This document shows, piece after piece, positions 16,413-25,140 of a stretch of DNA of 64,000 nucleotides (the first letter of the stretch is position 1; each line of letters begins with the position of its first letter). Position numbers and translations under genes: made by a program. The notes beneath the pieces were generated by a model. That model was not told the DNA's origin. It saw only the letters and a list, made by a program, of their open reading frames with translations, and searched no databases. Source of the DNA: Rubrivivax sp. (GTDB taxonomy: Bacteria; Pseudomonadota; Gammaproteobacteria; Burkholderiales; Burkholderiaceae_C); NCBI GenBank assembly GCA_020248945.1, contig JADCGQ010000013.1, positions 62,001 to 126,000 on the forward strand. The letters are read 5' to 3'.

Positions 16413-18316
16413 TCGTCGATCTCCAGGGTGACGAGCAGCGCGCCCGCCGCCACGTTGTCGCGCAGCGCCACGTGCAGCGCGGCCACGGTGCCGGCAGCGC
16501 TGGCGGATTGCCACATCTCCATCTTCATCGCTTCCACGCACACCAGCGGCTGGCCGGCTTCGACGCGATCACCCGGCCGCACCGCCACCTGCGCCACGAC
16601 ACCGGCCACGGGTGCCCGCAGCTCGCGCGGGTCGGCCGCGGCGGTGGTGTCGGGCCAGGGCGAAGCCTCGTCGAAGGCGAACACCGCCGCGCCCCAGGCC
16701 AGGCGCAGCGTGGCGCCGTCGCGCAGCGCCACCAGACGGCGCTCGACGCCGTCCAGCCGCACGCGGGCCTCGCTGCCGTGCCAGGCCAGCAGCTGCACGC
16801 CCGCCACTGGCGCGCGCAGTGCACGCCGTTCGCCTTGGCACTGCAGCACGAGGTCGACGCCGCGCACGCTGGCCGGGCGCAGCGCGTCACCTTCGGGTGC
16901 GAACAGCGCAGCGGCCACGCGCCAGGCGGCCTCGGGCGGCACGGGCCGCTGCACCGGCGCGGCGCCGGCCTCGGCCCACTCGTCCAGGCGCGCCGTGGTC
17001 ATGGCCGCGGCGGCGAAGTCCGGGTGCTGCAGCAACTGGTGCAGGAAGTGGCCGTTGTTCACCGGCGCCAGCAGCGGCGCGGATTCGAGTGCGCGCTGCA
17101 GCTGCCGCACGGCGTCGGCGCGCGTGCGGCCGTGGGCGATGAACTTGGCCACCATCGCGTCGTAGTACGGGCTGAGGGCCTGGCCGTCGGCGATGCCGTG
17201 GTCGACACGCACGCCGAAGGCCTCGGCCCGCGCCGGCTGCCAGCCGCGCACGGTGCCGGTCTGCGGCGCCCAGCCGGCGGCCGGGTCTTCGGCGTACAGG
17301 CGCAGCTCGATGGCGTGGCCGTCGAAGCGGATCTCGTCTTGCGCCAGCGGCAGCGGCTCGCCGGCGGCCACCCGCAGCTGCCACTCAACGAGATCGAGCC
17401 CGGTGATGCACTCGGTGACCGGGTGCTCCACCTGCAGCCGCGTGTTCATCTCCAGGAAGAAGTGGTTCATCGCCGCGTCGACGATGAACTCGACGGTGCC
17501 TGCGCCCACATAACCCACGGCCCGCGCCGCCGCCACCGCGTCGCGGCCCATCGCTTCGCGCAGCGCCGGGCTCACCACGGGCGAGGGCGCCTCCTCGATG
17601 ACCTTCTGGCGCCGGCGCTGCGCCGTGCAGTCGCGTTCGCCCAGGTGCACGGCGTTCCCGTGCGCATCGGCGAACACCTGCACCTCGATGTGGCGGCCGT
17701 GTTCGACCAGCCGCTCCAGCATCAGCGTGCCGTCGCCGAAAGCGCTGGTGGCCTCGCGGCGCGCGCCGGCCAGGGCCTCGGGCCATTGCGTCCAGTCGCG
17801 CACCAGGCGCATGCCGCGGCCACCGCCGCCGGCCACGGCCTTGACGAGCAGCGGCAGGCCCAGCCGTTCGGCCGCGGCCCGGAGTGTGGTCTCGTCCTGT
17901 TCGGAGCCCAGGTAGCCCGGCGCGCAAGGCACGCCGGCCGCGAGCATCAGCCGTTTGGCTGCTGCCTTGCCACCCATCGCGCGGATGGCCGCCGGCGGCG
18001 GGCCGATGAACACGAGCCCTGCGGCGGCGCAGGCCTCGGCGAAGTCGGCACGTTCGGAGAGGAATCCGTAGCCCGGGTGCACCGCATCGGCGCCACTGGC
18101 GCGCGCGGCGGCGATCAGTGCCTCGATGTGCAGGTACGACTCGGCCGCCGGCCCGGGCCCGATGCGCACCGCGGCATCGGCCTGCCGCACATGCGGCGCG
18201 CCGGCATCGGCGTCGCTGTAGACGGCCACCGTGCGGTAGCCCATGCGGTGCGCCGTGCGGATGACGCGGCACGCGATCTCGCCCCGGTTGGCGATGAGGA
18301 TCGTGCGGAAGCTCAT
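16409..18316 (-). CDS. atuF: Geranyl-CoA carboxylase alpha (biotin-containing) subunit
   Basis: A 635-residue biotin carboxylase plus biotin carrier protein. Residues 1-445 are the ATP-grasp carboxylase (ILIANRGEIACRVIRTA, the glycine-rich AVAGGGGRGM loop, and MNTRLQVEHPVTE). The C-terminal carrier domain has VEAMKMEMW with biotinyl Lys598. Sequence alone does not separate geranyl-CoA from 3-methylcrotonyl-CoA carboxylase alpha. Assignment to AtuF rests on gene order, between an AtuE-like hydratase and downstream of an AtuC-like beta subunit. The start overlaps the hydratase stop by 4 nt. It carboxylates biotin for transfer to cis-geranyl-CoA. Confidence 0.8.
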   Translation of the reverse strand: MSFRTILIANRGEIACRVIRTAHRMGYRTVAVYSDADAGAPHVRQADAAVRIGPGPAAESYLHIEALIAAARASGADAVHPGYGFLSERADFAEACAAAGLVFIGPPPAAIRAMGGKAAAKRLMLAAGVPCAPGYLGSEQDETTLRAAAERLGLPLLVKAVAGGGGRGMRLVRDWTQWPEALAGARREATSAFGDGTLMLERLVEHGRHIEVQVFADAHGNAVHLGERDCTAQRRRQKVIEEAPSPVVSPALREAMGRDAVAAARAVGYVGAGTVEFIVDAAMNHFFLEMNTRLQVEHPVTECITGLDLVEWQLRVAAGEPLPLAQDEIRFDGHAIELRLYAEDPAAGWAPQTGTVRGWQPARAEAFGVRVDHGIADGQALSPYYDAMVAKFIAHGRTRADAVRQLQRALESAPLLAPVNNGHFLHQLLQHPDFAAAAMTTARLDEWAEAGAAPVQRPVPPEAAWRVAAALFAPEGDALRPASVRGVDLVLQCQGERRALRAPVAGVQLLAWHGSEARVRLDGVERRLVALRDGATLRLAWGAAVFAFDEASPWPDTTAAADPRELRAPVAGVVAQVAVRPGDRVEAGQPLVCVEAMKMEMWQSASAAGTVAALHVALRDNVAAGALLVTLEIDE

Positions 18317-19116
18317 GTGTCGGCTGCCCATGACGGCTTGCGCTTCTGCAGGAAGGCCATCGTGCCCTCCTGCCCCTCGGCGCCCAGCGCCGCACGCGAG
18401 AACATCACGGCAGCGTCCGCCACCAGCGAGGCGGGGCTCTGCAGGCGCGCCTTCGCCATCAGCGCCTTGGTGGCGGCGATGGCACCCGGCGCGCAGGCCT
18501 GGATATCGGCCAGCGTGCCTGCCAGCAACGCATCGACATCGCCCACGCCGTGCACCAGCCGCAGCTGCAGCGCCGTGGCGGCATCGAGCGTGGCACCGGT
18601 GACGGCAAGCCGTCGTGCCTCGGCCACGCCCAGGCGCTCCACCAGAAACGGCACGATCTGCGCCGGCACGAGGCCCAGGCGCGTCTCGGGCAGCTTGAAG
18701 CTGGCGCTGGGCGCGGCCAGCGTCACGTCGGCCACGCAGGCCAGGCCGAAGCCGCCGCCCATGCAGGCGCCTTCCACCAGCGCCACGAGTGCCAGGCCGG
18801 TGGCCGCGTACGCGCCGCACAGCTCGCCGAAGGCGGCGTTGGTTTCCTCGATGGCACGCGGGTTCTGTGCCAGCTGGGCGCGGGCCATGGCCAGATCGGC
18901 CACATCGGCCCCGGCGCAGAAGTGGCCGCCCGCGCCGCGCAGCACGATCACGCGGACCTCGCCCTTCATCTCGGCCTGCGCCAGCACCACACGCAGCTCA
19001 CGCACCATGGCCAGGCTCATGGCGTTGCGCTGCGCCGGGCGGTTGAGCGTCACGTGCAGCACGCCGCCCTGGCGCTGCAGCGCCAGCGTCGTGAACTCGA
19101 CCAGTTCAACGGACAT
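18313..19116 (-). CDS. atuE: Isohexenylglutaconyl-CoA hydratase-like enoyl-CoA hydratase
   Basis: A 267-residue crotonase: oxyanion-hole segments GGHFCAGADVADLA and EGACMGGGFGLACVADV are both present, with LPETRLGLVPAQI following. The start MSVEL follows a G-rich ribosome-binding stretch. Its position between an AtuD-like dehydrogenase and carboxylase alpha matches atuE of the acyclic terpene utilisation operon, whose product hydrates isohexenylglutaconyl-CoA. A generic 3-methylglutaconyl-CoA hydratase (LiuC-type) is the alternative. The stop overlaps the atuF start by 4 nt. Confidence 0.75.
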   Translation of the reverse strand: MSVELVEFTTLALQRQGGVLHVTLNRPAQRNAMSLAMVRELRVVLAQAEMKGEVRVIVLRGAGGHFCAGADVADLAMARAQLAQNPRAIEETNAAFGELCGAYAATGLALVALVEGACMGGGFGLACVADVTLAAPSASFKLPETRLGLVPAQIVPFLVERLGVAEARRLAVTGATLDAATALQLRLVHGVGDVDALLAGTLADIQACAPGAIAATKALMAKARLQSPASLVADAAVMFSRAALGAEGQEGTMAFLQKRKPSWAADT

Positions 19117-19154
19117 CGAGCCCCCTTGCGGTCGTGGTTCGGGCCAAGCCACCG

Positions 19155-19230
19155 CCGCGGATCCGGCTCTGCCGGGCCGTCGGCGGGCATCCCCCTCGGG
19201 GGGCAACGAGCGAGAGCGAGCTTGGGGGCC
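19155..19230. repeat. Intergenic hairpin repeat, copy 2
   Basis: The atuD-atuE gap carries a second copy of the element seen at 1105-1187: GGATCCGG near its left end, the hairpin CCCCC-TC-GGGGGG at 19191-19203, and CTTGGGGGC next to the atuD stop. Both copies sit in the same orientation just downstream of a minus-strand gene. Inside this operon it may cause partial termination or mRNA processing between atuD and atuE. Confidence 0.5.
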
Positions 19231-20376
19231 TCATTTCGGCAGCGTGCCTTCGAGCTTGCAGATGATGCCCAGCATGATCTCGTCGGCACCGCCGCCGATG
19301 CTGATGAGGCGGCTGTCGCGGTAGGCCTGGCTGATGGGGTTGTCGGCCGTGAAGCCCATGCCGCCCCAGTACTGCAGGCAGCTGTCCGTGACTTCGCGGC
19401 TGAGGCGGCCGCACTTGAGCTTGGCCATGCTGGCGAGCTTGGTGACGTCCTTGCCACCGATGTAGGCCTCCACCGCGCGGTAGGTGAGCGCGCGCAGCGC
19501 CTCGACCTCGGTGCGCAGCTCCGCCAGCCGAAAGTGCACCACCTGGTTGTCGAGGATGGGCTTGCCGAAGGTCTTGCGCTCGCGCGTGTAGGCGATGGTC
19601 TGGTCGATCAGCCGGTCCAGGCTGCGCAGGCTGCCGGCGGCGCCCCACAGGCGCTCTTCCTGGAACTGCAGCATCTGGAAGGTGAAGCCCAGGCCCTCCT
19701 GCCCGATGAGGTAACGGCGCGGCACGCGCACGTTGTCGAAGAACAGCTGCGCGGTGTCGGAGCTGTGCATGCCGATCTTGTGGATCTTCTGGCGCGTGAT
19801 GCCGGGGGCGTCCATCGGCACGACGATGAGGCTCTTGTTCTTGTGTGCCGGGCCGTCAGAGGTGTTGGCGAGCAGGCAGCACCAATCCGCTTGCAGCCCA
19901 TTCGTGATCCACATCTTGGTGCCGTTGATGACGTAGTCGTCGCCTTCCTTGCGCGCCGTGGTCTTGAGGGCCGCCACGTCGCTGCCGCCCCCGGGCTCGC
20001 TGACGCCCAGGCAGGCCACCACGTCGCCGGCGATGGTGGGCACGAGCCACTCCTTGCGCAGATCGTCACTGCCGAAGCGTGCGAGGGCCGGCGTGGCCAT
20101 GTCGGTGTGCACGCCGATGGCCATCGGCACGCCGCCGCAGTTGCACTGGCCCAGCGCCTCGGCCATCACCATGCTGTAGCTGAAGTCCAGGCCCGCGCCG
20201 CCGTATTCCTCGGGGTACTTCAGGCCCAGCAGGCCGAGGTTGCCGAGCTTCTTGAAGACCTCGTGTGCCGGGAACTGGCCCTTCGCCTCCCACTCGGCGA
20301 TGTGGGGGTTGAGCTCCTTGTCGCAGAACTTGACGACGGTGTCTTCGAGCGCGCGGTGTTCGGGGGTGAATTTCAT
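19231..20376 (-). CDS. atuD: Citronellyl-CoA dehydrogenase-like acyl-CoA dehydrogenase
   Basis: 381 residues with the acyl-CoA dehydrogenase signatures CLGVSEPGGGSDVA and MWITNG (flavin binding). The usual C-terminal catalytic Glu motif (EGTSE) reads GGGADE here. The base is probably Glu240 or Glu241 in MLQFQEERL, as in isovaleryl-CoA-type enzymes that handle branched substrates. GGAGAAG precedes the ATG. Position downstream of the carboxylase beta and upstream of the hydratase gene fits atuD, which oxidises citronellyl-CoA to geranyl-CoA. A three-copy repeat lies between it and atuC. Confidence 0.8.
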   Translation of the reverse strand: MKFTPEHRALEDTVVKFCDKELNPHIAEWEAKGQFPAHEVFKKLGNLGLLGLKYPEEYGGAGLDFSYSMVMAEALGQCNCGGVPMAIGVHTDMATPALARFGSDDLRKEWLVPTIAGDVVACLGVSEPGGGSDVAALKTTARKEGDDYVINGTKMWITNGLQADWCCLLANTSDGPAHKNKSLIVVPMDAPGITRQKIHKIGMHSSDTAQLFFDNVRVPRRYLIGQEGLGFTFQMLQFQEERLWGAAGSLRSLDRLIDQTIAYTRERKTFGKPILDNQVVHFRLAELRTEVEALRALTYRAVEAYIGGKDVTKLASMAKLKCGRLSREVTDSCLQYWGGMGFTADNPISQAYRDSRLISIGGGADEIMLGIICKLEGTLPK

Positions 20377-20408
20377 GGGTTCTTCTCCGGATCAACAGGT
20401 CACCAACA

Positions 20409-20516
20409 GGGCTTCGACAGGCTCAGCCCGAACGGAATCCCCCACCCGTTCGCCCTGAGCCTGTCGAAGGGCCTGGTGGCGTGCAGACAGGGCTTCGACA
20501 GGCTCAGCCCGAACGG
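20409..20516. repeat. Three copies of a 27-nt inverted/direct repeat
   Basis: A 27-nt unit beginning GGGCTTCGACAGGCTCAG and ending CGAACGG is present directly at 20409-20435 and again at 20490-20516, with a slightly diverged inverted copy at 20446-20473. Neighbouring direct and inverted copies can pair into long hairpins in the atuC-atuD transcript. The unit looks like the dispersed TTCGACAGGCTCAG-type intergenic repeat common in GC-rich bacteria. The consequence here may be processing or attenuation inside the operon. Confidence 0.7.
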
Positions 20517-20534
20517 GGGGCGTTGCGCTCGGAC

Positions 20535-22145
20535 TCACAGGCGTGCCACGCCAAAGGTGTTGGGCCGCAGCACGCGCGCCACGGCCTCGGCGGCGAGGTC
20601 CAGGCCCAGCGCCAGCACGCGGCGGGTGTCGCGCGGATCGATGATCCCGTCGTCCCACAGGCGCGCGGTGCCGAAGAGCACGTGGCTTTCGGCATCGAGC
20701 CGCCGGCGCAGGCCGTCGCTCATGGCCGCCAGCGCTTCGTCGTTGGCCGGCAGGCCCATCTTCTGCAGCTTCGCGCGGTTGACGATGTCCATCACCATCG
20801 CCGCCTGCGCGCCGCCCATCACCGCGGTGCGCGCGCTCGGCCACGCGAAGATGAAGCGCGGGTCGAAGCCGCGGCCGCACATGCCGTAGTTACCGGCGCC
20901 GAAGCTGCCGCCCAGCAGAACAGTGAACTTCGGCACGCGCGCGTTGGCCACCGCCTGGATCATCTTGCTGCCGTGCTTGATGGCGCCGGCCTGCTCGGCC
21001 GCGGTGCCCACCATGTAGCCGGTGGTGTTCTGCAAGAAGACGAGCGGCACGCCGGCCTGGTCGCACAGCTGGATGAACTGCGCGGCCTTCGTGCTGCCCT
21101 GCGGCTGGATGGGGCCGTTGTTGCCGATCAGGCCCACGGCGTGGCCTTCGATGCGGGCGTGGCCGCAGACCGTGTCGGCCGCATAGCCGGCCTTGAACTC
21201 GAGGAAGGCCGAGCCGTCCACGACGCGCGCGATCACCTCGCGCACGTCGTAGGGCTCGCGCTCGTCGGCGGGCACCACGCCCATCAGCTCGTCGGACGCA
21301 GAACTCGGCGGCGGCGCGGGTGCGCGCTCGGCCACCACGTCCCAGGGCAGCGTGGCCAGCAGCTCACGCACCGTGGCGATGGCGTGGGCGTCGTCTTCAG
21401 CCAGGTACTCGCCCAGGCCGGTGACGCCGGCGTGCATCTCGGCGCCGCCGAGCGCTTCATCGTCGGCGTCTTCGCCGATGGCCGCCTTCACCAGCGGCGG
21501 GCCAGCCAGGTAGATGCTGCTGCGGCCGCGCACCAGCACCACGTAGTCGCTCAGCCCAGGCAGGTAGGCACCGCCCGCGGTGGACGAGCCGTGCACCACC
21601 GCGATCTGCGGAATGCCCGCCGCCGACAGGCGCGCCTGGTTGGCGAAGGTGCGGCCGCCGTCGACGAAGATCTCGGCCTGGTACATGAGATTGGCGCCGC
21701 CGCTTTCCACCAGCGCCACCAGCGGCAGCTTGTTCTCCAGCGCCAGCGCCTGTGCTCGTAGCGCCTTCTTCAGGCCCATCGGCGCGATGGTGCCGCCCTT
21801 CACGGCGCTGTCGCTGGCGCTCACCAGCACGCGCTTGCCCGCCACCGTGCCGATGCCGACGATGCTGCCGCCGCCCTGCACGCTCTTCTTGCCGTCGTCG
21901 TCGTGCATGCCCAGGCCGGCCAGCGGGCTGAGCTCCAGGAAGGCACTGCCCCGGTCGAGCAGCCGGGCCACGCGCTCGCGCGGCAGCAGCTGGCCGCGGG
22001 CTTCGAACTTGGCGCGCTTGCTTTCGCTTTCGCTCACCACGCGGGCCTGCAGCGCCTGCACCTCGGCCAGCTTCTCCGCCATGCGCGCGGCGTTGGCCCT
22101 GAAGGCGGCGCTGTTTGCGTCGAGCCTGGAGGCCAGCGGCGGCAT
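20535..22145 (-). CDS. atuC: Geranyl-CoA carboxylase beta (carboxyltransferase) subunit
   Basis: A 536-residue crotonase-fold carboxyltransferase with two halves: ESGGANLMYQAEIF and HGSSTAGGAYLPGLSDYV in the N-half, NNGPIQPQGSTKAAQFIQL and GGSFGAGNYGMCGRGF in the C-half. The SDSAVKGGTIAPMGLKKAL and SSTAGGAYLPGLSDY stretches fit geranyl-CoA carboxylase rather than 3-methylcrotonyl-CoA carboxylase, which has NDATVKGGTYYP-like and SDETI-like sequences there. ATG 22145 overlaps the upstream SDR stop by 1 nt; GTG 22148 is an alternative. It transfers CO2 from biotin-AtuF to the gamma-methyl group of geranyl-CoA. Confidence 0.88.
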   Translation of the reverse strand: MPPLASRLDANSAAFRANAARMAEKLAEVQALQARVVSESESKRAKFEARGQLLPRERVARLLDRGSAFLELSPLAGLGMHDDDGKKSVQGGGSIVGIGTVAGKRVLVSASDSAVKGGTIAPMGLKKALRAQALALENKLPLVALVESGGANLMYQAEIFVDGGRTFANQARLSAAGIPQIAVVHGSSTAGGAYLPGLSDYVVLVRGRSSIYLAGPPLVKAAIGEDADDEALGGAEMHAGVTGLGEYLAEDDAHAIATVRELLATLPWDVVAERAPAPPPSSASDELMGVVPADEREPYDVREVIARVVDGSAFLEFKAGYAADTVCGHARIEGHAVGLIGNNGPIQPQGSTKAAQFIQLCDQAGVPLVFLQNTTGYMVGTAAEQAGAIKHGSKMIQAVANARVPKFTVLLGGSFGAGNYGMCGRGFDPRFIFAWPSARTAVMGGAQAAMVMDIVNRAKLQKMGLPANDEALAAMSDGLRRRLDAESHVLFGTARLWDDGIIDPRDTRRVLALGLDLAAEAVARVLRPNTFGVARL

Positions 22146-23017
22146 CACTTCAGCACCTCGGGTGTGCTGGCGCGGTGGAAGCCGTCGAAGGGCACCGAGG
22201 AGGATGTGCTGCCGAGCGGGAAGATGTCGCTACCCAGCGAGGCCGCGCCGTCGATCTGCAGCGTGACACCCGTGATGAAGGCCGCCGCGGGCGACAGCAG
22301 AAAGACGATCGCCGCCGACACCTCGGCCTCCACGCCCATGCGGCGCAGCGGCACATGCTGCTTGAGCTTCGGGATGATCATCTTCATGGCGCCGCCGTAG
22401 GTGTCCATGCCCGAGCTGGCGATCCAGCCGGGGGCCACGGCGTTCACGCGCACGCCGGCATGTGCCCACTCGAAGGCGGCCGTGGCCGTGAGGTTGCTCA
22501 TGCCGGCGCGCGCCGCGCCGCTGTGGCCCATGCCGGGCATGCCATTGCGGAAGTCGGCCGTCATGTTGACGACCGCGCCACCGTGCTGTTGCATGCACTG
22601 GTTGAATAGCTCGCGCATCATCAGGAAGCCGCCGGTCAGGTTGTTGGCCACGACCGCGTCGAAGCCCTTCTTGCTGATGGCCAGCAGCGGCGCCGGGAAC
22701 TGCCCGCCCGCGTTGTTGACGAGCCCGCTCACCGGCCCGTGCTTGGCGATGACGGCAGCGACGTTTGCCTTCACCGCCTCTTCGTCGCGGATGTCGAAGG
22801 CCGCCGTGTCGCAGCGCCCGCCGTCGTGCGCGATCTCGCCGGCCACCGCGTCGAGCTTGGCCTGCGTGCGGCCGCTGATGATGACCGTCGCGCCCAGCGA
22901 GGCCAGCTCATGCGCCACGCAGCGCCCGATGCCGCTGCCGCCGCCGGTGACCCAGACGACGCGGCCCTCGAACAAGCCGGGACGGAAGACGCTGGCGTAG
23001 TGCTTGGGCTCAGTCAT
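22145..23017 (-). CDS. atuB: Short-chain dehydrogenase, AtuB-like
   Basis: A 290-residue short-chain dehydrogenase with TGGGSGIG (24-31) for NAD(P) and NNAGG. At the usual Tyr-x3-Lys site it reads GHSGAARAGMSNL, the tyrosine-less pattern of 2,4-dienoyl-CoA reductase-type members, so it may reduce or isomerise unsaturated acyl-CoA rather than oxidise an alcohol. The start MTEPK was preferred; an ATG 9 nt further upstream (23026) is also possible. It is the first gene of the atu-like operon, 22 nt from a perfect palindrome that is probably its operator. Confidence 0.78.
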   Translation of the reverse strand: MTEPKHYASVFRPGLFEGRVVWVTGGGSGIGRCVAHELASLGATVIISGRTQAKLDAVAGEIAHDGGRCDTAAFDIRDEEAVKANVAAVIAKHGPVSGLVNNAGGQFPAPLLAISKKGFDAVVANNLTGGFLMMRELFNQCMQQHGGAVVNMTADFRNGMPGMGHSGAARAGMSNLTATAAFEWAHAGVRVNAVAPGWIASSGMDTYGGAMKMIIPKLKQHVPLRRMGVEAEVSAAIVFLLSPAAAFITGVTLQIDGAASLGSDIFPLGSTSSSVPFDGFHRASTPEVLK

Positions 23018-23039
23018 GCCCCGCATTGGGCCGCAGGGG

Positions 23040-23053
23040 TGACGTTAACGTCA
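23040..23053. promoter_or_regulatory. LiuR/MerR-type palindromic operator
   Basis: A perfect 14-bp palindrome, TGACGTTAACGTCA, lies in the divergent gap between the atu-like operon and the SCP2-merR-thiolase-fadB operon. It resembles the ACGT-half-site palindromes described for LiuR-family MerR regulators of branched-chain acyl-CoA catabolism, and closely matches the site at 43526-43541. The likely binder is the MerR protein at 23447-23917 or the one at 43028-43510. Confidence 0.7.
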
Positions 23054-23147
23054 ACCGGGTGACTGCTAGGTGATTACGCGCATCCACGCGGCACCCGCGC
23101 TGGCTACGATGCCGGCCATCTTCTGTGACACCCCGAGGAACGCCCCG

Positions 23148-23444
23148 ATGGACATGCAAGCCTGCACCGACGCCCTGCGCGCCAAGGTCGGTGATTCGAG
23201 CGGCCTGAACGCCGTGCTCAAGTTCGACTGCGGCGCCGACGGCGTGGCAGTGATCGACGGCCGCGCCGTGCCCAACACCGTGGACAACACCGACCGCGAG
23301 GCCGACTGCACCGTGGCCATCACGCTGGAGAACCTGTCGGCGCTGCTGACGGGCGACCTCGAGCCCACCACCGGCTTCATGATGGGCAAGTTCAAGGTCA
23401 GCGGCGACATGAGCGTGGCGCTCAAGCTGCAACGAGTGGTCTGA
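23148..23444 (+). CDS. SCP2 sterol-binding domain protein
   Basis: A 98-residue stand-alone SCP2-type domain: AVLKFDCGADGVAVIDG, then DCTVAITLENLSALLTG and TGFMMGKFKVSGDMSVALKL, which form the lipid-binding tunnel in this family. Start MDMQA has GAGGA upstream; the open frame extends further 5' without support. Such small proteins probably bind or present fatty-acyl-CoA to beta-oxidation enzymes. It is followed after 2 nt by merR and then by thiolase and fadB genes, so it is the first gene of that operon. Confidence 0.8.
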   Translation: MDMQACTDALRAKVGDSSGLNAVLKFDCGADGVAVIDGRAVPNTVDNTDREADCTVAITLENLSALLTGDLEPTTGFMMGKFKVSGDMSVALKLQRVV

Positions 23445-23446
23445 GC

Positions 23447-23917
23447 ATGCTGCAGCGCAGCCGCTCGGCCAGCGCTGCCGCCCAGGAGGCGGTCGACGCG
23501 CACCACGACGACGGCGGCGGCCAGCTGTTCGGCATCACCGAGCTGTGCGCCGAGTTCGGCATCACGCTGCGCACCATCCGCTTCTACGAGGACAAGGGCC
23601 TGCTCGCGCCACGGCGTGTGAGCGGGGCGCGCGTGTACACGCGGCGCGACCGCGCGCGCCTGGCGCTCATCCTGCGCAGCAAGGCCATCGGCGCGAGCCT
23701 CGACGAGATCAAGCACTTCCTCGGCCTGTACGGCGACCACGGCGAGGGCCGCGTGCAGCAGATGCGCTACGTCGTCGAGCGCACCGACCAGACCATTGCC
23801 GAGCTCGAGACCAAGCGCGCCCACATCGAGGCCACGCTGTCGGAACTGCGCCTCATCAACCAGCGGGTGCGCGAGGCGTTGGCCTCGCAGGCACCCAAGC
23901 CCGCACCCCGCCGATAG
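23447..23917 (+). CDS. MerR family regulator of fatty-acid/terpenoid genes
   Basis: 156 residues. Residues about 27-100 form the MerR DNA-binding domain (FGITELCAEFGITLRTIRFY, EDKGLLAPRR, VYTRRDRARLALILRSKAI), followed by a dimerising coiled helix (about 110-145). No metal-binding cysteines are present, so it is of the LiuR-like metabolic class rather than a metal sensor. It sits inside the operon it probably regulates, two bases after SCP2 and nine before the thiolase. It may bind the palindrome at 23040-23053 and also control the divergent atu-like operon. Confidence 0.82.
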   Translation: MLQRSRSASAAAQEAVDAHHDDGGGQLFGITELCAEFGITLRTIRFYEDKGLLAPRRVSGARVYTRRDRARLALILRSKAIGASLDEIKHFLGLYGDHGEGRVQQMRYVVERTDQTIAELETKRAHIEATLSELRLINQRVREALASQAPKPAPRR

Positions 23918-23926
23918 GAGGCCGAC

Positions 23927-25138
<1,212 letters not shown>

Positions 25139-25140
25139 AC

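Noticed and set aside
20535..22145. Assignment as 3-methylcrotonyl-CoA carboxylase beta
   Set aside because: The TIAPMGLKKAL and GSSTAGGAYLPGLSDY stretches and the atuB-F gene order fit geranyl-CoA carboxylase better.
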